The position numbers and the translations under genes were made by a program. From the NCBI GenBank assembly GCA_031553225.1, contig JAVBLU010000042.1:24953-88952 (forward strand): a DNA stretch of 64,000 bases, read 5' to 3'. Each line of letters opens with the position of its first letter. The first letter of the stretch is position 1. A model generated the notes under the pieces. The model saw nothing but the letters and a program-made list of their open reading frames with translations, had not been told where the DNA came from and searched no databases. This document shows, piece after piece, positions 53,549-62,047 of this stretch. The DNA comes from JAVBLU01 sp031553225. Lineage in GTDB: Bacteria > Bacillota > Clostridia > Christensenellales > UBA1750.

Positions 53549-54123
53549 TGGATCTGCTGCAAATCGTCATCGTGGGCGTAGGCGGCCAAGGCACGCTGAT
53601 GGCCTCGCGTATTCTGGGTCACATCGCCCTCGCCTCGGGCCTTTGCGTGAAAGTGAGCGAGGTGCACGGCATGGCGCAGCGCGGAGGCAGCGTCATCACG
53701 CACGTGCGCATCGGCGATACGGTATCCTCGCCGCTGGTGGAGGAGGGATGCGCCGATCTGGCGCTCTCGTTTGAGCAGATGGAGGCGGCGCGCGCTCTGC
53801 CCTTTGTGAAAAAGGGCGGGGTGCTCATCACCTCCATCCAGAAGATCCCTCCCATGCCCGTCGTGTCCGGCGCGGCGGCCTACCCGGACGACCTGCTTAA
53901 ACGGCTTTCAACGCGCGTGCACCTGGTGTGCGCGGACGCGCTGGGCCTGGCGCAGCAGGCCGGGAACCTGCGCGCGGCGAACATCGTGCTGCTCGGCGCG
54001 GCCGCCCGCCGCCTTCCCTTCGCCAGGCAGCTGTGGGAAGACGCCGTGGCCGCCTGTGTGCCCGCAAAGACCCTCGAGACGAATCTGCGGGCGTTTCAAG
54101 CGGGATACAGCCTTCAGGCCTGA
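53548..54123 (+). CDS. iorB: Indolepyruvate:ferredoxin oxidoreductase beta subunit
   Basis: IorB is the gamma-type (KGOR-like) subunit that completes the oxidoreductase. The 191-residue protein has the N-terminal VIVGVGGQGTLMASRILGHI, SEVHGMAQRGGSVITHVRIG and a C-terminal GAAARRLPF segment, typical of the family. I start it at ATG 53548, which shares bases with the iorA stop (TGATG). GTG 53545 is also possible. GGGAGG lies nine nt before the ATG. A second paaK follows 38 nt later. Confidence 0.93.
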   Translation: MDLLQIVIVGVGGQGTLMASRILGHIALASGLCVKVSEVHGMAQRGGSVITHVRIGDTVSSPLVEEGCADLALSFEQMEAARALPFVKKGGVLITSIQKIPPMPVVSGAAAYPDDLLKRLSTRVHLVCADALGLAQQAGNLRAANIVLLGAAARRLPFARQLWEDAVAACVPAKTLETNLRAFQAGYSLQA

Positions 54124-54161
54124 ACCCTGGAATCGCCCGATCAAGGAGAACGTGCCCCGAA

Positions 54162-55472
54162 ATGGAACACATGTATTGGAATCGCGCGGCGGAGACCATG
54201 CCGCGCGGCGAACTTGAGACGCTGCAGCTTGCGCGCCTGAAAACCACGGTGCAGCGCGTGTACCAAAGCGTACCCTTTTACCGCGACGCCATGCAGAAGA
54301 TGGGCGTCTCCCCCGCCGACGTAAAGGCGCTGTCCGACCTGTCCCTTCTGCCTTTCACCCAGAAGACCGACCTGCGCGACAACTACCCCTTCGGTCTGTT
54401 CGCCGCCCCGCAGGAGGACATCGTGCGCATTCACGCTTCCTCGGGCACCACCGGAAAACCCACGGTCGTGGGGTACACCGCGCGCGACATCGACAACTGG
54501 AGCGAGGTGTGCGCCCGTTCGCTTGCCTGCGCGGGCACAACCCGCAAGTCCGTGGCGCAGGTCGCCTACGGGTACGGCCTGTTCACCGGCGGCTTGGGCG
54601 CGCACTACGGCGCGGAGCGCATCGGCGCGTCGGTCATCCCCATCAGCGGCGGCAACACGCAGCGCCAGATCATGCTGATGCAGGATTTCGGCACCACGGT
54701 GCTTTGCTGCACGCCCTCCTACGCGCTGCTCATCGGCGAGACCATACGCGAGATGGGGCTTGATCTGTCCAAATTCGCCCTGCGCTATGGCGTGTTCGGC
54801 GCCGAGCCATGGACGGAGGGCATGCGCGGGCAGATCGAGGAGCTTTTGCACATTCAGGCGCTGGACATCTACGGCCTTTCCGAGATCACCGGCCCGGGCG
54901 TCGCCATGGAGTGCCCGTGCAAGAACGGCCTGCACGTGTGGGAGGACCATTTCATCCCCGAGATCATCAACCCCGACACGGGCGCGCCTCTGCCCGACGG
55001 GGAGAAGGGCGAGCTGACCTTCACCACAATCCTCAAGGAAGGCATCCCGCTGCTGCGCTACCGCACGCACGACATCGCCCGCATCCTGCCCGAGCCCTGC
55101 GCCTGCGGCCGCACGCACCGGCGCATCTCCAAGCTGATGGGCCGCACGGACGACATGCTCATCATCCGCGGGGTAAACGTGTTCCCCTCGCAGGTGGAGG
55201 AGGTGCTCGTGGGCGTTGAGGGCGCGCTGCCGCACTATCTGCTCGTGGTGGACCGCGTGAACAACACCGACAGCCTGGAGGTGCAGGTGGAGGTGTCCCA
55301 GGAATCCTTCTCGGACGAAGTGCGCAAAATGGAAGCGCTGGAGAAGCTGATCACCAGCCGCCTCGCCTCCGCTTTGGGCCTTTCCGCCCGCGTGCGCCTG
55401 GTCAGCCCGCACACCATCGAGCGCAGCGAGGGCAAGGCCAAACGCATCCTCGACAAGCGCAAGCTGCAGTAG
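54162..55472 (+). CDS. paaK: Phenylacetate-CoA ligase-type AMP-forming ligase (second copy)
   Basis: This is a second aryl-acid-CoA ligase, 436 residues, clearly related to the first copy but diverged. It has SSGTTGKPTVVGYT, YGLFTGGLGAHYG, YGLSEITGPGVAMEC, RYRTHDIARI and GRTDDMLIIRGVNVFPSQVE. Start ATG 54162 lies 13 nt after AAGGAG. Two ligases around one IorAB suggest two different aryl acids or one ligase for each direction of use. An ACT-domain gene follows 61 nt later, the common clostridial arrangement. Confidence 0.9.
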   Translation: MEHMYWNRAAETMPRGELETLQLARLKTTVQRVYQSVPFYRDAMQKMGVSPADVKALSDLSLLPFTQKTDLRDNYPFGLFAAPQEDIVRIHASSGTTGKPTVVGYTARDIDNWSEVCARSLACAGTTRKSVAQVAYGYGLFTGGLGAHYGAERIGASVIPISGGNTQRQIMLMQDFGTTVLCCTPSYALLIGETIREMGLDLSKFALRYGVFGAEPWTEGMRGQIEELLHIQALDIYGLSEITGPGVAMECPCKNGLHVWEDHFIPEIINPDTGAPLPDGEKGELTFTTILKEGIPLLRYRTHDIARILPEPCACGRTHRRISKLMGRTDDMLIIRGVNVFPSQVEEVLVGVEGALPHYLLVVDRVNNTDSLEVQVEVSQESFSDEVRKMEALEKLITSRLASALGLSARVRLVSPHTIERSEGKAKRILDKRKLQ

Positions 55473-55533
55473 GGGCGCGCACAGCGCCGGCGGCCTGGGC
55501 TTTAAACGATACGCACGATAAGGAGGGATCGAC

Positions 55534-55968
55534 ATGACAATCCAGCAGATCTCCGTGTTCATCGAGAACAGCAAGGGGGCGCTGGCGGCGTTTTGTAACC
55601 TGCTGGGGCGCGAGGGGATCGACCTGATCGCCCTGTCCATCGCCGACACGACCGACTTTGGCATCCTGCGCGCCATCGTGGCGGACACGGACCGCGCGCT
55701 GAGCGTGATCCGCGCAGGCGGCTACACGGCCAACTCCACCGACGTGCTGGCCGTGGCCGTGTCGGATAAACCCGGCGGGCTGGCGCGCGTGCTGGACGCC
55801 TTAACGTCCAGCAACATCTCCATCGAATACCTCTACTCCTTCGTGCGCAACGTGGGCCAGAACGCCGTCATCATCTTCCGCGTGGAGAACATGGACGGGG
55901 CGGTCGCCGCGCTGAAGAGGACGCCGGACGTGCGGCTGCTCACGCGCGAGGAAGTTCGCCAGCTGTAA
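55534..55968 (+). CDS. Tandem ACT-domain protein
   Basis: This is a 144-residue soluble protein with two ACT domains (about 4-70, QQISVFIENSKGALAAFCNL, and 72-140, AVAVSDKPGGLARVLDALTS). ACT domains bind amino acids and regulate enzymes or transcription. Proteins of this type sit beside paaK/ior genes in many anaerobes, so it probably senses an aromatic amino acid. It has no catalytic or DNA-binding part. Ribosome site AAGGAGGG. alr begins 15 nt after its stop. Confidence 0.9.
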   Translation: MTIQQISVFIENSKGALAAFCNLLGREGIDLIALSIADTTDFGILRAIVADTDRALSVIRAGGYTANSTDVLAVAVSDKPGGLARVLDALTSSNISIEYLYSFVRNVGQNAVIIFRVENMDGAVAALKRTPDVRLLTREEVRQL

Positions 55969-55983
55969 GGTAGGTGTGATTCC

Positions 55984-57105
55984 ATGCGGCCTACGCTGGC
56001 GCGCATCTCCCTGTCCGCGCTCGCGCACAACGTGCGCGTGCTGCAAAAGATAGCCGCGCCCGCGGGCTTGTGCGCCGTGGTGAAGGCCGACGGCTACGGC
56101 CACGGCCTGCCGGCGGTGGCGCGCGCCTGCCTGATGAACGGCGTAACCTGCCTGGGCGTGGCCACGGTGGAGGAGGGCGCTACGCTGCGCGACGCGGGGC
56201 TGGCCGCGCCGGTGCTCGTGCTGGGCGGCATTTTGCCCGCCGACGCGCCGGCCGTCATCCACAACCGCCTGACGCAGACGGTGTTCGAGCCCGCCGCCGT
56301 GCGCGCGCTGCAGGCCGCGGCTTTAGCGCGCGGCACGCAGGCGCACGTGCACATCAAGCTGGACACGGGCATGAACCGCATCGGCCTGCGCACGCCGGAC
56401 GAGCTGCAGGCGCTGCTGCGCGCCCTTCAGGACTGCCCGAATATACGCGTGGAGGGCGCTTTTACGCACCTGTACGGCGCCGACGAACCCGGCGCCGCGC
56501 AAAGCGTGCCGCGGCAGCTGCGCCGCTTTGAAGAGCTGCTTGCCCCCTTGCGCGGCCGCTACGAAAACCTGACCCTGCACGCCGCCAACAGCGCGGGGCT
56601 TTTGTGTTTCCCGCAGGCGCGCTACGGCATGGCGCGGCCGGGCATCGCGCTGTACGGGGCGATGAGCGACGAGGACAACGCCCGCTACGGCCTTCTGCCC
56701 GTGCTTTCCCTGCAAACGCGCGCCGTATACGTAAAGGAGATTGAGGCGGGCGAGGGCGTGGGATATGGGCACGCCTACACCGCCGCGCAGCGGCGCAAGG
56801 TGATGACCATACCCGTCGGCTACGGCGACGGGTACGCCCGCGCCAGCGGCCCTTGCGGCGTGCAGGCCATCGTGCGCGGAAAGCTCGTGCCGGTCGTGGG
56901 CCGGGTGTGCATGGACCAGGCGACGCTGGACGTGACGGACGTGCCCTGCGCCGCCCCGGGCGACCTGGTGACGCTCATCGGCCGGGACGGCGCGCAAAGC
57001 GTAAGCGCCGGGCAAATCGCCCACCGCCTGGGAACCATCTCCTACGAGGTGCTCACCCGCCTTTCCCCGCGCGTGCAGCGCGTGTACGACCAGGCGACGC
57101 CATGA
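55984..57105 (+). CDS. alr: Alanine racemase
   Basis: Alr is the PLP-dependent enzyme that makes D-alanine for peptidoglycan. The 373-residue protein has the PLP lysine K34 in VVKADGYGHG. The second catalytic base Tyr261 lies in GVGYGHAYTA, the Arg region in KLDTGMNRIG, and CMDQATLDVT and the C-terminal beta domain follow. All key residues are present. It is 15 nt after the ACT gene and overlaps the next gene by 4 nt (ATGA), so alr may be read through from the paaK operon. Confidence 0.95.
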   Translation: MRPTLARISLSALAHNVRVLQKIAAPAGLCAVVKADGYGHGLPAVARACLMNGVTCLGVATVEEGATLRDAGLAAPVLVLGGILPADAPAVIHNRLTQTVFEPAAVRALQAAALARGTQAHVHIKLDTGMNRIGLRTPDELQALLRALQDCPNIRVEGAFTHLYGADEPGAAQSVPRQLRRFEELLAPLRGRYENLTLHAANSAGLLCFPQARYGMARPGIALYGAMSDEDNARYGLLPVLSLQTRAVYVKEIEAGEGVGYGHAYTAAQRRKVMTIPVGYGDGYARASGPCGVQAIVRGKLVPVVGRVCMDQATLDVTDVPCAAPGDLVTLIGRDGAQSVSAGQIAHRLGTISYEVLTRLSPRVQRVYDQATP

Positions 57106-57659
57106 ACGAAAAAGGCCGGCTGCGGGCCGCGGCCCGGGCGGCGCGCGACGCCATGCCGGAGGATGCGCGGCGGGAGGAGTCGGCGGCGGTGACGCGCGCC
57201 GCGCTGGCGTGGGGGGCGCTTTCCTCCGCACGGACGGTTTTTTGCTACTGCAGCTTCGCCTCGGAGGTGGACACGGCCGCGCTCATCGCGGCGCTTCATC
57301 AGCGCGGGCAGCGCGTGGCGCTGCCGATCACGCGCGGCGGCGGACGGATGGACGCCGCGCTGTACCGCCCGGGCGATGAGCTGACCCCCTCGCGCTTTGG
57401 GCCCTCTGAGCCGCTGGGCGGTGCGGTCGTGCCGCCCGGCGACATCGACGTGATTCTGCTGCCGGGGCTTGTGTTTACCCGCGCGGGCGAACGGCTGGGG
57501 TACGGAGGCGGGTTCTACGACCGGTATCTGCCGCAAACGCGCGCGCTGCGCGCCGCGCTGGCCTTTCGCATCCAGGTGGCGGACGAGCTGCCCGCATGCG
57601 CCCACGATCAGCGCGTGCACGCGCTGATCACCGCGGACGGGGTGCTGCACGCGCGGTAA
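57102..57659 (+). CDS. 5-formyltetrahydrofolate cyclo-ligase
   Basis: This ATP-dependent enzyme converts 5-formyl-THF to 5,10-methenyl-THF, rescuing folate. The 185-residue protein starts at ATG 57102, overlapping alr by 4 nt. It has the family signature LPGLVFTRAGERLGYGGGFY followed by DRYL, and the basic N-terminal helix (GRLRAAARAARDAM). Downstream, GAGGAGG leads into a membrane protein gene. Length is normal. Confidence 0.92.
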   Translation: MNEKGRLRAAARAARDAMPEDARREESAAVTRAALAWGALSSARTVFCYCSFASEVDTAALIAALHQRGQRVALPITRGGGRMDAALYRPGDELTPSRFGPSEPLGGAVVPPGDIDVILLPGLVFTRAGERLGYGGGFYDRYLPQTRALRAALAFRIQVADELPACAHDQRVHALITADGVLHAR

Positions 57660-57703
57660 TCTTCCCGGGCTTATGGCTGCACACGATGAGGAGGCGATTC
57701 TTT

Positions 57704-58360
57704 ATGAACAAGTACGTGCTGCGCTCCGGTCTATCGGCGCTTGGGCTCATGGCGACCATGCACGTGGTGTGCCTGATCTTTGCAAATCTCCTCGCGGCGG
57801 AGAACCTGCTGCTGCGCGTGGCCGTCTCGGTGGTTGTGCTCGCCATATACTTCATTATGGGGTACGCCGACGGCGCGGGACGCGGCGAGAAAGCCATGGC
57901 GCAAAAGGCCCTGGTGGAAAAGCAGCGCGCGGGCGGACACGAAGTGGACGAGCGCGCCGTTGAGGCCTCCTTCGCCCCCTGGAAGGGCTATGCCGCCGCC
58001 GCCGTAACGGCCGCCGGAGCCATTTTGGCCGCGGGCATCGCGCTGCTTGCACTGTCGCTGCTGAGCCGGGACAGCGGCTTCAGCCTGCGCGTAACCCTCG
58101 GCATGACCATGCTGCCCTACCTTGGCATCGTGTCCGCGCTGGGCGACGGCTTTATATGGCTGTACGGCCTGGGGTTCTTCCTGTGGCCGCTGTGCGACGC
58201 CCTGTCGTACCAGACCGGCCCCAAGCGCCACGAGGCACTGCAGAAGACCATCGCGGGCGCGCGGGACACCTACGATAAGAAGCAGCGCCGCGAGCGCGCG
58301 CGGCGCAAGGATACCGTGATCGCCCCCACCCGCCAGCCAGGCAAGAAAAACCTGCGATAG
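57704..58360 (+). CDS. Predicted membrane protein of unknown function
   Basis: The 218-residue protein starts at ATG 57704 (MNKYVLRSGLSALGLMATMH), with GAGGAGG upstream. Four or five hydrophobic segments are seen: about 10-30, 36-52, 98-125, 133-150 and 152-168. A hydrophilic loop (55-95) contains an Arg/Lys/Glu-rich stretch. The C-terminal tail (185-218) is very basic (KKQRRERARRKD). No family is recognised. It follows the cyclo-ligase by 44 nt on the same strand. Confidence 0.75.
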   Translation: MNKYVLRSGLSALGLMATMHVVCLIFANLLAAENLLLRVAVSVVVLAIYFIMGYADGAGRGEKAMAQKALVEKQRAGGHEVDERAVEASFAPWKGYAAAAVTAAGAILAAGIALLALSLLSRDSGFSLRVTLGMTMLPYLGIVSALGDGFIWLYGLGFFLWPLCDALSYQTGPKRHEALQKTIAGARDTYDKKQRRERARRKDTVIAPTRQPGKKNLR

Positions 58361-58609
58361 CCGGCGCATTGGCGGTAAGCGCGGTGCGGCCGGCGCCCGG
58401 CAAACGCTGGCAAAAGCCCGCCACATAGCGACGGCCGCCGGGGGCTCCGGGCCCCTCCCTGTCGCCGCGCCGGCATTGTGCACAAAAAAGGGCGGGCCCC
58501 ATGGCCCGCCAAGCGTAGTAAGGAGGAGTGACCGGAAACGCCACCTGCTCTGTGGCAAAGATAGCCTGTCCCTCCTGCGGGCGCTTTATGCGCGAAAGGA
58601 TGCTTTTTT
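58361..58609. other. Short intergenic region with a hairpin
   Basis: GGCGGGCC and GGCCCGCC around 58491-58510 form a hairpin with a CATG-type loop. No T run follows. A ribosome-like AAGGAGGAG follows at 58520, but the frame behind it overlaps the next gene and looks spurious. Nothing else is visible. Confidence 0.4.
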
Positions 58610-59509
58610 ATGACAATCTGGCGGCGCAGGCTGGCGCTTGCCGCGCTGTTGCTGGCGTTTTTTTCCGCGGCGCTTGCATGGCTTTCACCGTGCGGGCGCA
58701 GCCTGCCCGAAACGCCTGCGCCCTTCGTCATGCGCATGCTGGACGTCGGAAAAGCTGATTGTCTCATATTCGTCTGCGATGGGCATACCATGTTGGTGGA
58801 CGCGGGGCTTCCCTCCTCCTCCGATCGCGTGCTGCACGCCCTTGCGGACATGGGCGTCGCCTCCGTCGACACGCTTGTGGCCACCCATCCCGACAAGGAC
58901 CACGTGGGCGGCTTAGCCGCCGTGCTGGCCGCTTATCCGGTTGGGCGCGTGCTGCGCTCCCCGCGCGATTCCGCCTCGCCGGAAAATGCTGCGTTCCTCG
59001 CGGCGGCGCAGGCGGCGGGCGCGGAGGTGCAGATAGCGCAGGCGGGCGAGGAATTCGCGCTTGGCCGGGCGGTTGTGCGCGTGCTGCAGGCGCGTGGCGA
59101 CTTCGAGGAAAGCAACGACTGTTCGGTGGCGCTGAGCGTCGCCTACGAGGGCTGCGTCTTCCTGCTCACGGGCGATTTGGAAAAGCAGGGGCAGGACGCT
59201 CTGCTGCAGTGCGGCGCGGATCTGTCCGCCCAGGTGCTGAAGGTCCCGTACCACGGCACATCCGCCCTGCGTCCGGAATTGCTGCAGGCGGTATCCCCTG
59301 CCCTGGCGCTGGTGCCCAGCGGCCCGGACGGGGGCGAACGGCCCGTCTCCGCCAAGGCCATGGACCAGCTTATGGAAAGCGGCGCCGTGGTTTTGCGCAG
59401 CGACCAGGCCGGCGACGTGGACGTGCGCGTGCAGAACGGGCGGCTGGAAGCGTACTCGAGCCGCGGAAAACGCCACGCATGGCCGTTGTCTGGAGGATAT
59501 CAACAATAG
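58610..59509 (+). CDS. ComEC-type metallo-beta-lactamase-fold hydrolase, secreted or membrane-anchored
   Basis: The 299-residue protein has an N-terminal hydrophobic segment (about 7-26, LALAALLLAFFSAALAWL) acting as signal or anchor, then a metallo-beta-lactamase fold. Metal motifs are VDAGLPSSSD, THPDKDHVGG (HxDKDH as in ComEC/Rec2 C-terminal domains), LLTGDLEKQG and KVPYHGT. Standalone proteins of this type are suspected nucleases or phosphodiesterases outside the cell. No competence genes are adjacent. Start ATG 58610 has AAAGGA upstream. Confidence 0.85.
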   Translation: MTIWRRRLALAALLLAFFSAALAWLSPCGRSLPETPAPFVMRMLDVGKADCLIFVCDGHTMLVDAGLPSSSDRVLHALADMGVASVDTLVATHPDKDHVGGLAAVLAAYPVGRVLRSPRDSASPENAAFLAAAQAAGAEVQIAQAGEEFALGRAVVRVLQARGDFEESNDCSVALSVAYEGCVFLLTGDLEKQGQDALLQCGADLSAQVLKVPYHGTSALRPELLQAVSPALALVPSGPDGGERPVSAKAMDQLMESGAVVLRSDQAGDVDVRVQNGRLEAYSSRGKRHAWPLSGGYQQ

Positions 59510-59523
59510 TTTATTTTTGCTTC

Positions 59524-59552
59524 TTGCTATTTATACTAAATCATTATATAAT
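59524..59552 (+). promoter_or_regulatory. Promoter and palindromic operator of the marR-like gene
   Basis: TTGCTA (59524-59529), 17 nt, TATAAT (59547-59552). The palindrome ATTATATAAT (59543-59552) covers the -10 box, a likely place for an autorepressing MarR dimer. The surrounding 90 nt are strikingly AT-rich. Confidence 0.75.
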
Positions 59553-59627
59553 GCGACAATATAAAGACTTATTGATGTAAAAACCCTTTTTTTAACCGAT
59601 AAATATATACATGAGGAGGCGGTGCCG

Positions 59628-60104
59628 ATGTCCGTACCCGCAAAAGCCAGCGCTGTGGAGAGCAGGCAGCATACGCTGCAGAAGATAGCCGAGACAGCCT
59701 TCGAGGTCATGCCTTTCATCCGGTGTCAGCTGCTGGGCGTGGATATGGCTGCGGTGCGCGACGGCATGCCCATCTCCCACGTGCAGATCCTGGCCCTGCT
59801 GCGCCAGACGGGCTCCCTCACCATCTCGGAGATTTCCCGCAGGTTTGGTATCGCCAAGCCCAACATCACGCCCATCGTGGATCACCTGATCGTGGAGGGG
59901 CTGGTGGAGCGCGGCCGCGACGCGCACGACCGCCGGGTGGTGAACATCATCCTCAGCGAGGCCGGGCGGACGCGCATGCAAACCATTCACGACGCGCAGG
60001 TGCGCCACATGGCGGAAACATCCGTCGGGCGGCTGACGGACGAGCAGCTGGCACAGCTTCTGTCCTCGCTCCGCCAGGTCGGCTCCTTCCTGGAGGACCG
60101 CTGA
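59628..60104 (+). CDS. MarR-family transcriptional regulator
   Basis: This is a 158-residue winged-helix regulator. It has the MarR fold with SHVQILALLRQTGSLTISEI, the recognition helix RRFGIAKPNITPIVDHLIVE, the wing GLVERGRDAHDRRVVNIILS and C-terminal dimerisation helices (LTDEQLAQLLSSLRQVG). I chose ATG 59628, eight nt after GAGGAGG. GTG 59622 is too close. It is monocistronic, with its own promoter and terminator. The ligand and targets other than itself are not evident. Confidence 0.92.
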   Translation: MSVPAKASAVESRQHTLQKIAETAFEVMPFIRCQLLGVDMAAVRDGMPISHVQILALLRQTGSLTISEISRRFGIAKPNITPIVDHLIVEGLVERGRDAHDRRVVNIILSEAGRTRMQTIHDAQVRHMAETSVGRLTDEQLAQLLSSLRQVGSFLEDR

Positions 60105-60153
60105 CTTCGCCTAGGGCGCATCGTCCTTGTTCGCCTGCCCATGCGCTTTGCAG

Positions 60154-60192
60154 GGCGTTCCCCGGCTATGCCGCGGGAACGCCTTTTCTTTT
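60154..60192 (+). terminator. Intrinsic terminator after the marR-like gene
   Basis: GGCGTTCCC and CGG pair with CCG and GGGAACGCC around a small loop, followed by TTTTCTTTT. Confidence 0.88.
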
Positions 60193-60212
60193 GCCCGGGC
60201 ATGTGTTTTCAC

Positions 60213-60241
60213 TTGCCCATTTGGACAATCTTTCGTATAAT
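60213..60241 (+). promoter_or_regulatory. Sigma-A promoter of lgt
   Basis: TTGCCC (60213-60218), 17 nt and a perfect TATAAT (60236-60241), placed just 20 nt before the start codon. Confidence 0.78.
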
Positions 60242-60261
60242 AACGCCTGGAGGCGATGCCC

Positions 60262-61248
60262 ATGGCCCCTAGTAATGTAGCTTTTACGCTCTTCGGCTGG
60301 AGCTTCTATTGGTACGGGATCCTCATCGCGCTGGCGGCGCTGTGCGCGATCTACGTGGCCATGAAGGGCGCGAGGCGCTACGGAATCTCCCAGGACGACA
60401 TCATCGACGCGGCGCTGGTCGCCATACCGCTGGCCATCATAGGCGGTCGCCTTTACTATGTGGCCTTCACTCTGCCCTACTACATGGAGGACTGGACGCG
60501 CATCTTCGCGGTGCGCGAGGGCGGCATGGCCATCTACGGCTCGGTGATCGGCGGCGCGCTGGGCGTGCTCATCGCCTCGCGCTGGAAGAAGATACGCTTC
60601 CTCTCGCTCGTGGAGGCAATCATCCCCGCGCTGGCCCTTGGCCAGGCCATCGGCCGCTGGGGCAACTTCTTCAACCAGGAAGCCTACGGCTGGGCGGTGC
60701 ACAACCCCTCGCTTCAGTTCTTTCCCCTGTCGGTGTACATAAATGCCATGGCGGGCACGGCCGACGGGCCCTGGCACATGGCCACGTTCTTTTACGAGAG
60801 CGTCGCCTGCCTGTTCATCTTTGTGTTTTTGATGGTGTACCGCAAAAAGCCGCGCGCCCCGGGCAACGTGGCCCTTTGGTACCTGCTGCTGTACGGCATC
60901 GCGCGCGCCGTTATCGAAAACTTCCGCACGGATTCGCTGATGTGGGGGCATCTGCGCGTATCGCAGATCCTCTCGGCCGCGCTGGCGCTCGCCGCGCTCG
61001 TCACGCTCATCGTGCGCTACGCCCTGTCCGCCAAGGATGCGGAGGACAAGCCGCAGGCGATGGACGAATCGCTGCGCATCGTCAAGCAGCGCGCCCAGGA
61101 CGAGGAACACATGGACGAGCTGCTCACCGGCATGAACGAGGACGCCCTGGTGGTGGAGGAGCTCGTCATCGACGATGAAGACGCCAAGGACGACGAGACG
61201 ACTATTGTCAGCACGCCGGACGACCAAGTAAAGAAGGATGACGCATGA
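60262..61248 (+). CDS. lgt: Prolipoprotein diacylglyceryl transferase
   Basis: Lgt attaches diacylglycerol to the lipobox cysteine of lipoproteins such as OppA and PotD in this window. The 328-residue membrane protein has seven hydrophobic segments. The Lgt signature is GQAIGRWGNFFNQEAYG, with GGRLYYVAF and FYESVACLFIF also present. An unusually long acidic C-terminal tail (about 265-328, rich in Asp/Glu) is an addition to the core. I chose ATG 60262, eight nt after GGAGG, over ATG 60256. It overlaps the next gene by 4 nt. Confidence 0.95.
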   Translation: MAPSNVAFTLFGWSFYWYGILIALAALCAIYVAMKGARRYGISQDDIIDAALVAIPLAIIGGRLYYVAFTLPYYMEDWTRIFAVREGGMAIYGSVIGGALGVLIASRWKKIRFLSLVEAIIPALALGQAIGRWGNFFNQEAYGWAVHNPSLQFFPLSVYINAMAGTADGPWHMATFFYESVACLFIFVFLMVYRKKPRAPGNVALWYLLLYGIARAVIENFRTDSLMWGHLRVSQILSAALALAALVTLIVRYALSAKDAEDKPQAMDESLRIVKQRAQDEEHMDELLTGMNEDALVVEELVIDDEDAKDDETTIVSTPDDQVKKDDA

Positions 61249-61934
61249 AACGTTCCTACACGGGTTTGATCGTTGGCATTCTGCTTGTGGCCGTGGGCGG
61301 GGTGATGCTCGCCGAGCGGCTCTCCCTTGTGCGCTTCGACTGGAGCTACATGTGGCCTGTGCTGCTCATCGCGGCCGGTCTGGCCTTCCACATCGCCGGA
61401 TGGTTGGGCGGACGGCGGCAGTGCGGCCTGTTTATGCCCGGCGCGATTCTGCTCGTGTACGGGGCGCTGTTTCTGTTCAACGTCATCTCCAGCTGGCGCG
61501 TGATGGCCGATTTTTGGCCGGTGTTCCTGCTGGGCCCGGCGCTTGGCCTGTTTGAGATGTACCTGTTTGGCGAAGCGCGCGAGACGCTCATCCCGGCGGG
61601 CATCCTTACGGTGGTGGGCGGGCTGTTCCTTGCCACCAACCTCATCGCCAACGGCTACCGCTTCATTATGCCCGGGCTGGTTATCGCCGCGGGGCTCGTC
61701 GTGGTGATCGCCACCACCGCAGGCCCGCGCAGACGCCGGCAGGAGAGCGAGGACGACTACGACGTCCCCCCGCCCGGCTGGGGCGCGCCGCACAAGCCGC
61801 CAACCGCCCCGCCGTGGGAAAAGGTGGAGACGCCGCAGGCGGCTTCCGCACCGCCAAAGGCCGAGGAGCCGCCCTCCGGTGAGCCCAAAACGACGCAAGC
61901 CCCAAGCGAGGGGCCAACGCAGCCCGCGCCCTAA
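61245..61934 (+). CDS. LiaF/DUF5668-like membrane protein
   Basis: The 229-residue protein has six or so short hydrophobic segments arranged as repeats of the LiaF-type transmembrane region (TGLIVGILLVAVGGVMLAER, YMWPVLLIAAGLAFHIAG, DFWPVFLLGPALGLFEM, ILTVVGGLFLATNLIANGY). A Pro/Glu/Ala-rich cytoplasmic tail (160-229) with no fold signature follows. Such proteins are linked to cell-envelope stress sensing, but no liaRS kinase/regulator is here. It starts at ATG 61245, overlapping lgt by 4 nt. Confidence 0.8.
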   Translation: MKRSYTGLIVGILLVAVGGVMLAERLSLVRFDWSYMWPVLLIAAGLAFHIAGWLGGRRQCGLFMPGAILLVYGALFLFNVISSWRVMADFWPVFLLGPALGLFEMYLFGEARETLIPAGILTVVGGLFLATNLIANGYRFIMPGLVIAAGLVVVIATTAGPRRRRQESEDDYDVPPPGWGAPHKPPTAPPWEKVETPQAASAPPKAEEPPSGEPKTTQAPSEGPTQPAP

Positions 61935-62006
61935 GCGCATGTACGCCCAAAGGCAAGCCATATCGGCCACAGCCCGCGCCCGCCGCGGGGCGTGCCGACG
62001 CTCGCA

Positions 62007-62028
62007 CGGGACGCCGCGAGGCGTCCCG
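62007..62028 (+). other. GNRA-tetraloop hairpin just upstream of pncB
   Basis: CGGGACGCC, GCGA, GGCGTCCCG: nine perfect pairs closed by a GCGA tetraloop, six nt before the pncB ribosome site. It may stabilise mRNA or end transcription from the lgt unit. There is no immediate T run. Confidence 0.55.
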
Positions 62029-62047
62029 CTTCATAGGAGGGGTTTTT

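Noticed and set aside
58528..58758. A 76-codon frame after an AAGGAGGAG site upstream of the metallo-beta-lactamase gene
   Set aside because: It overlaps the real gene in another frame and its translation has no family or hydrophobic pattern.
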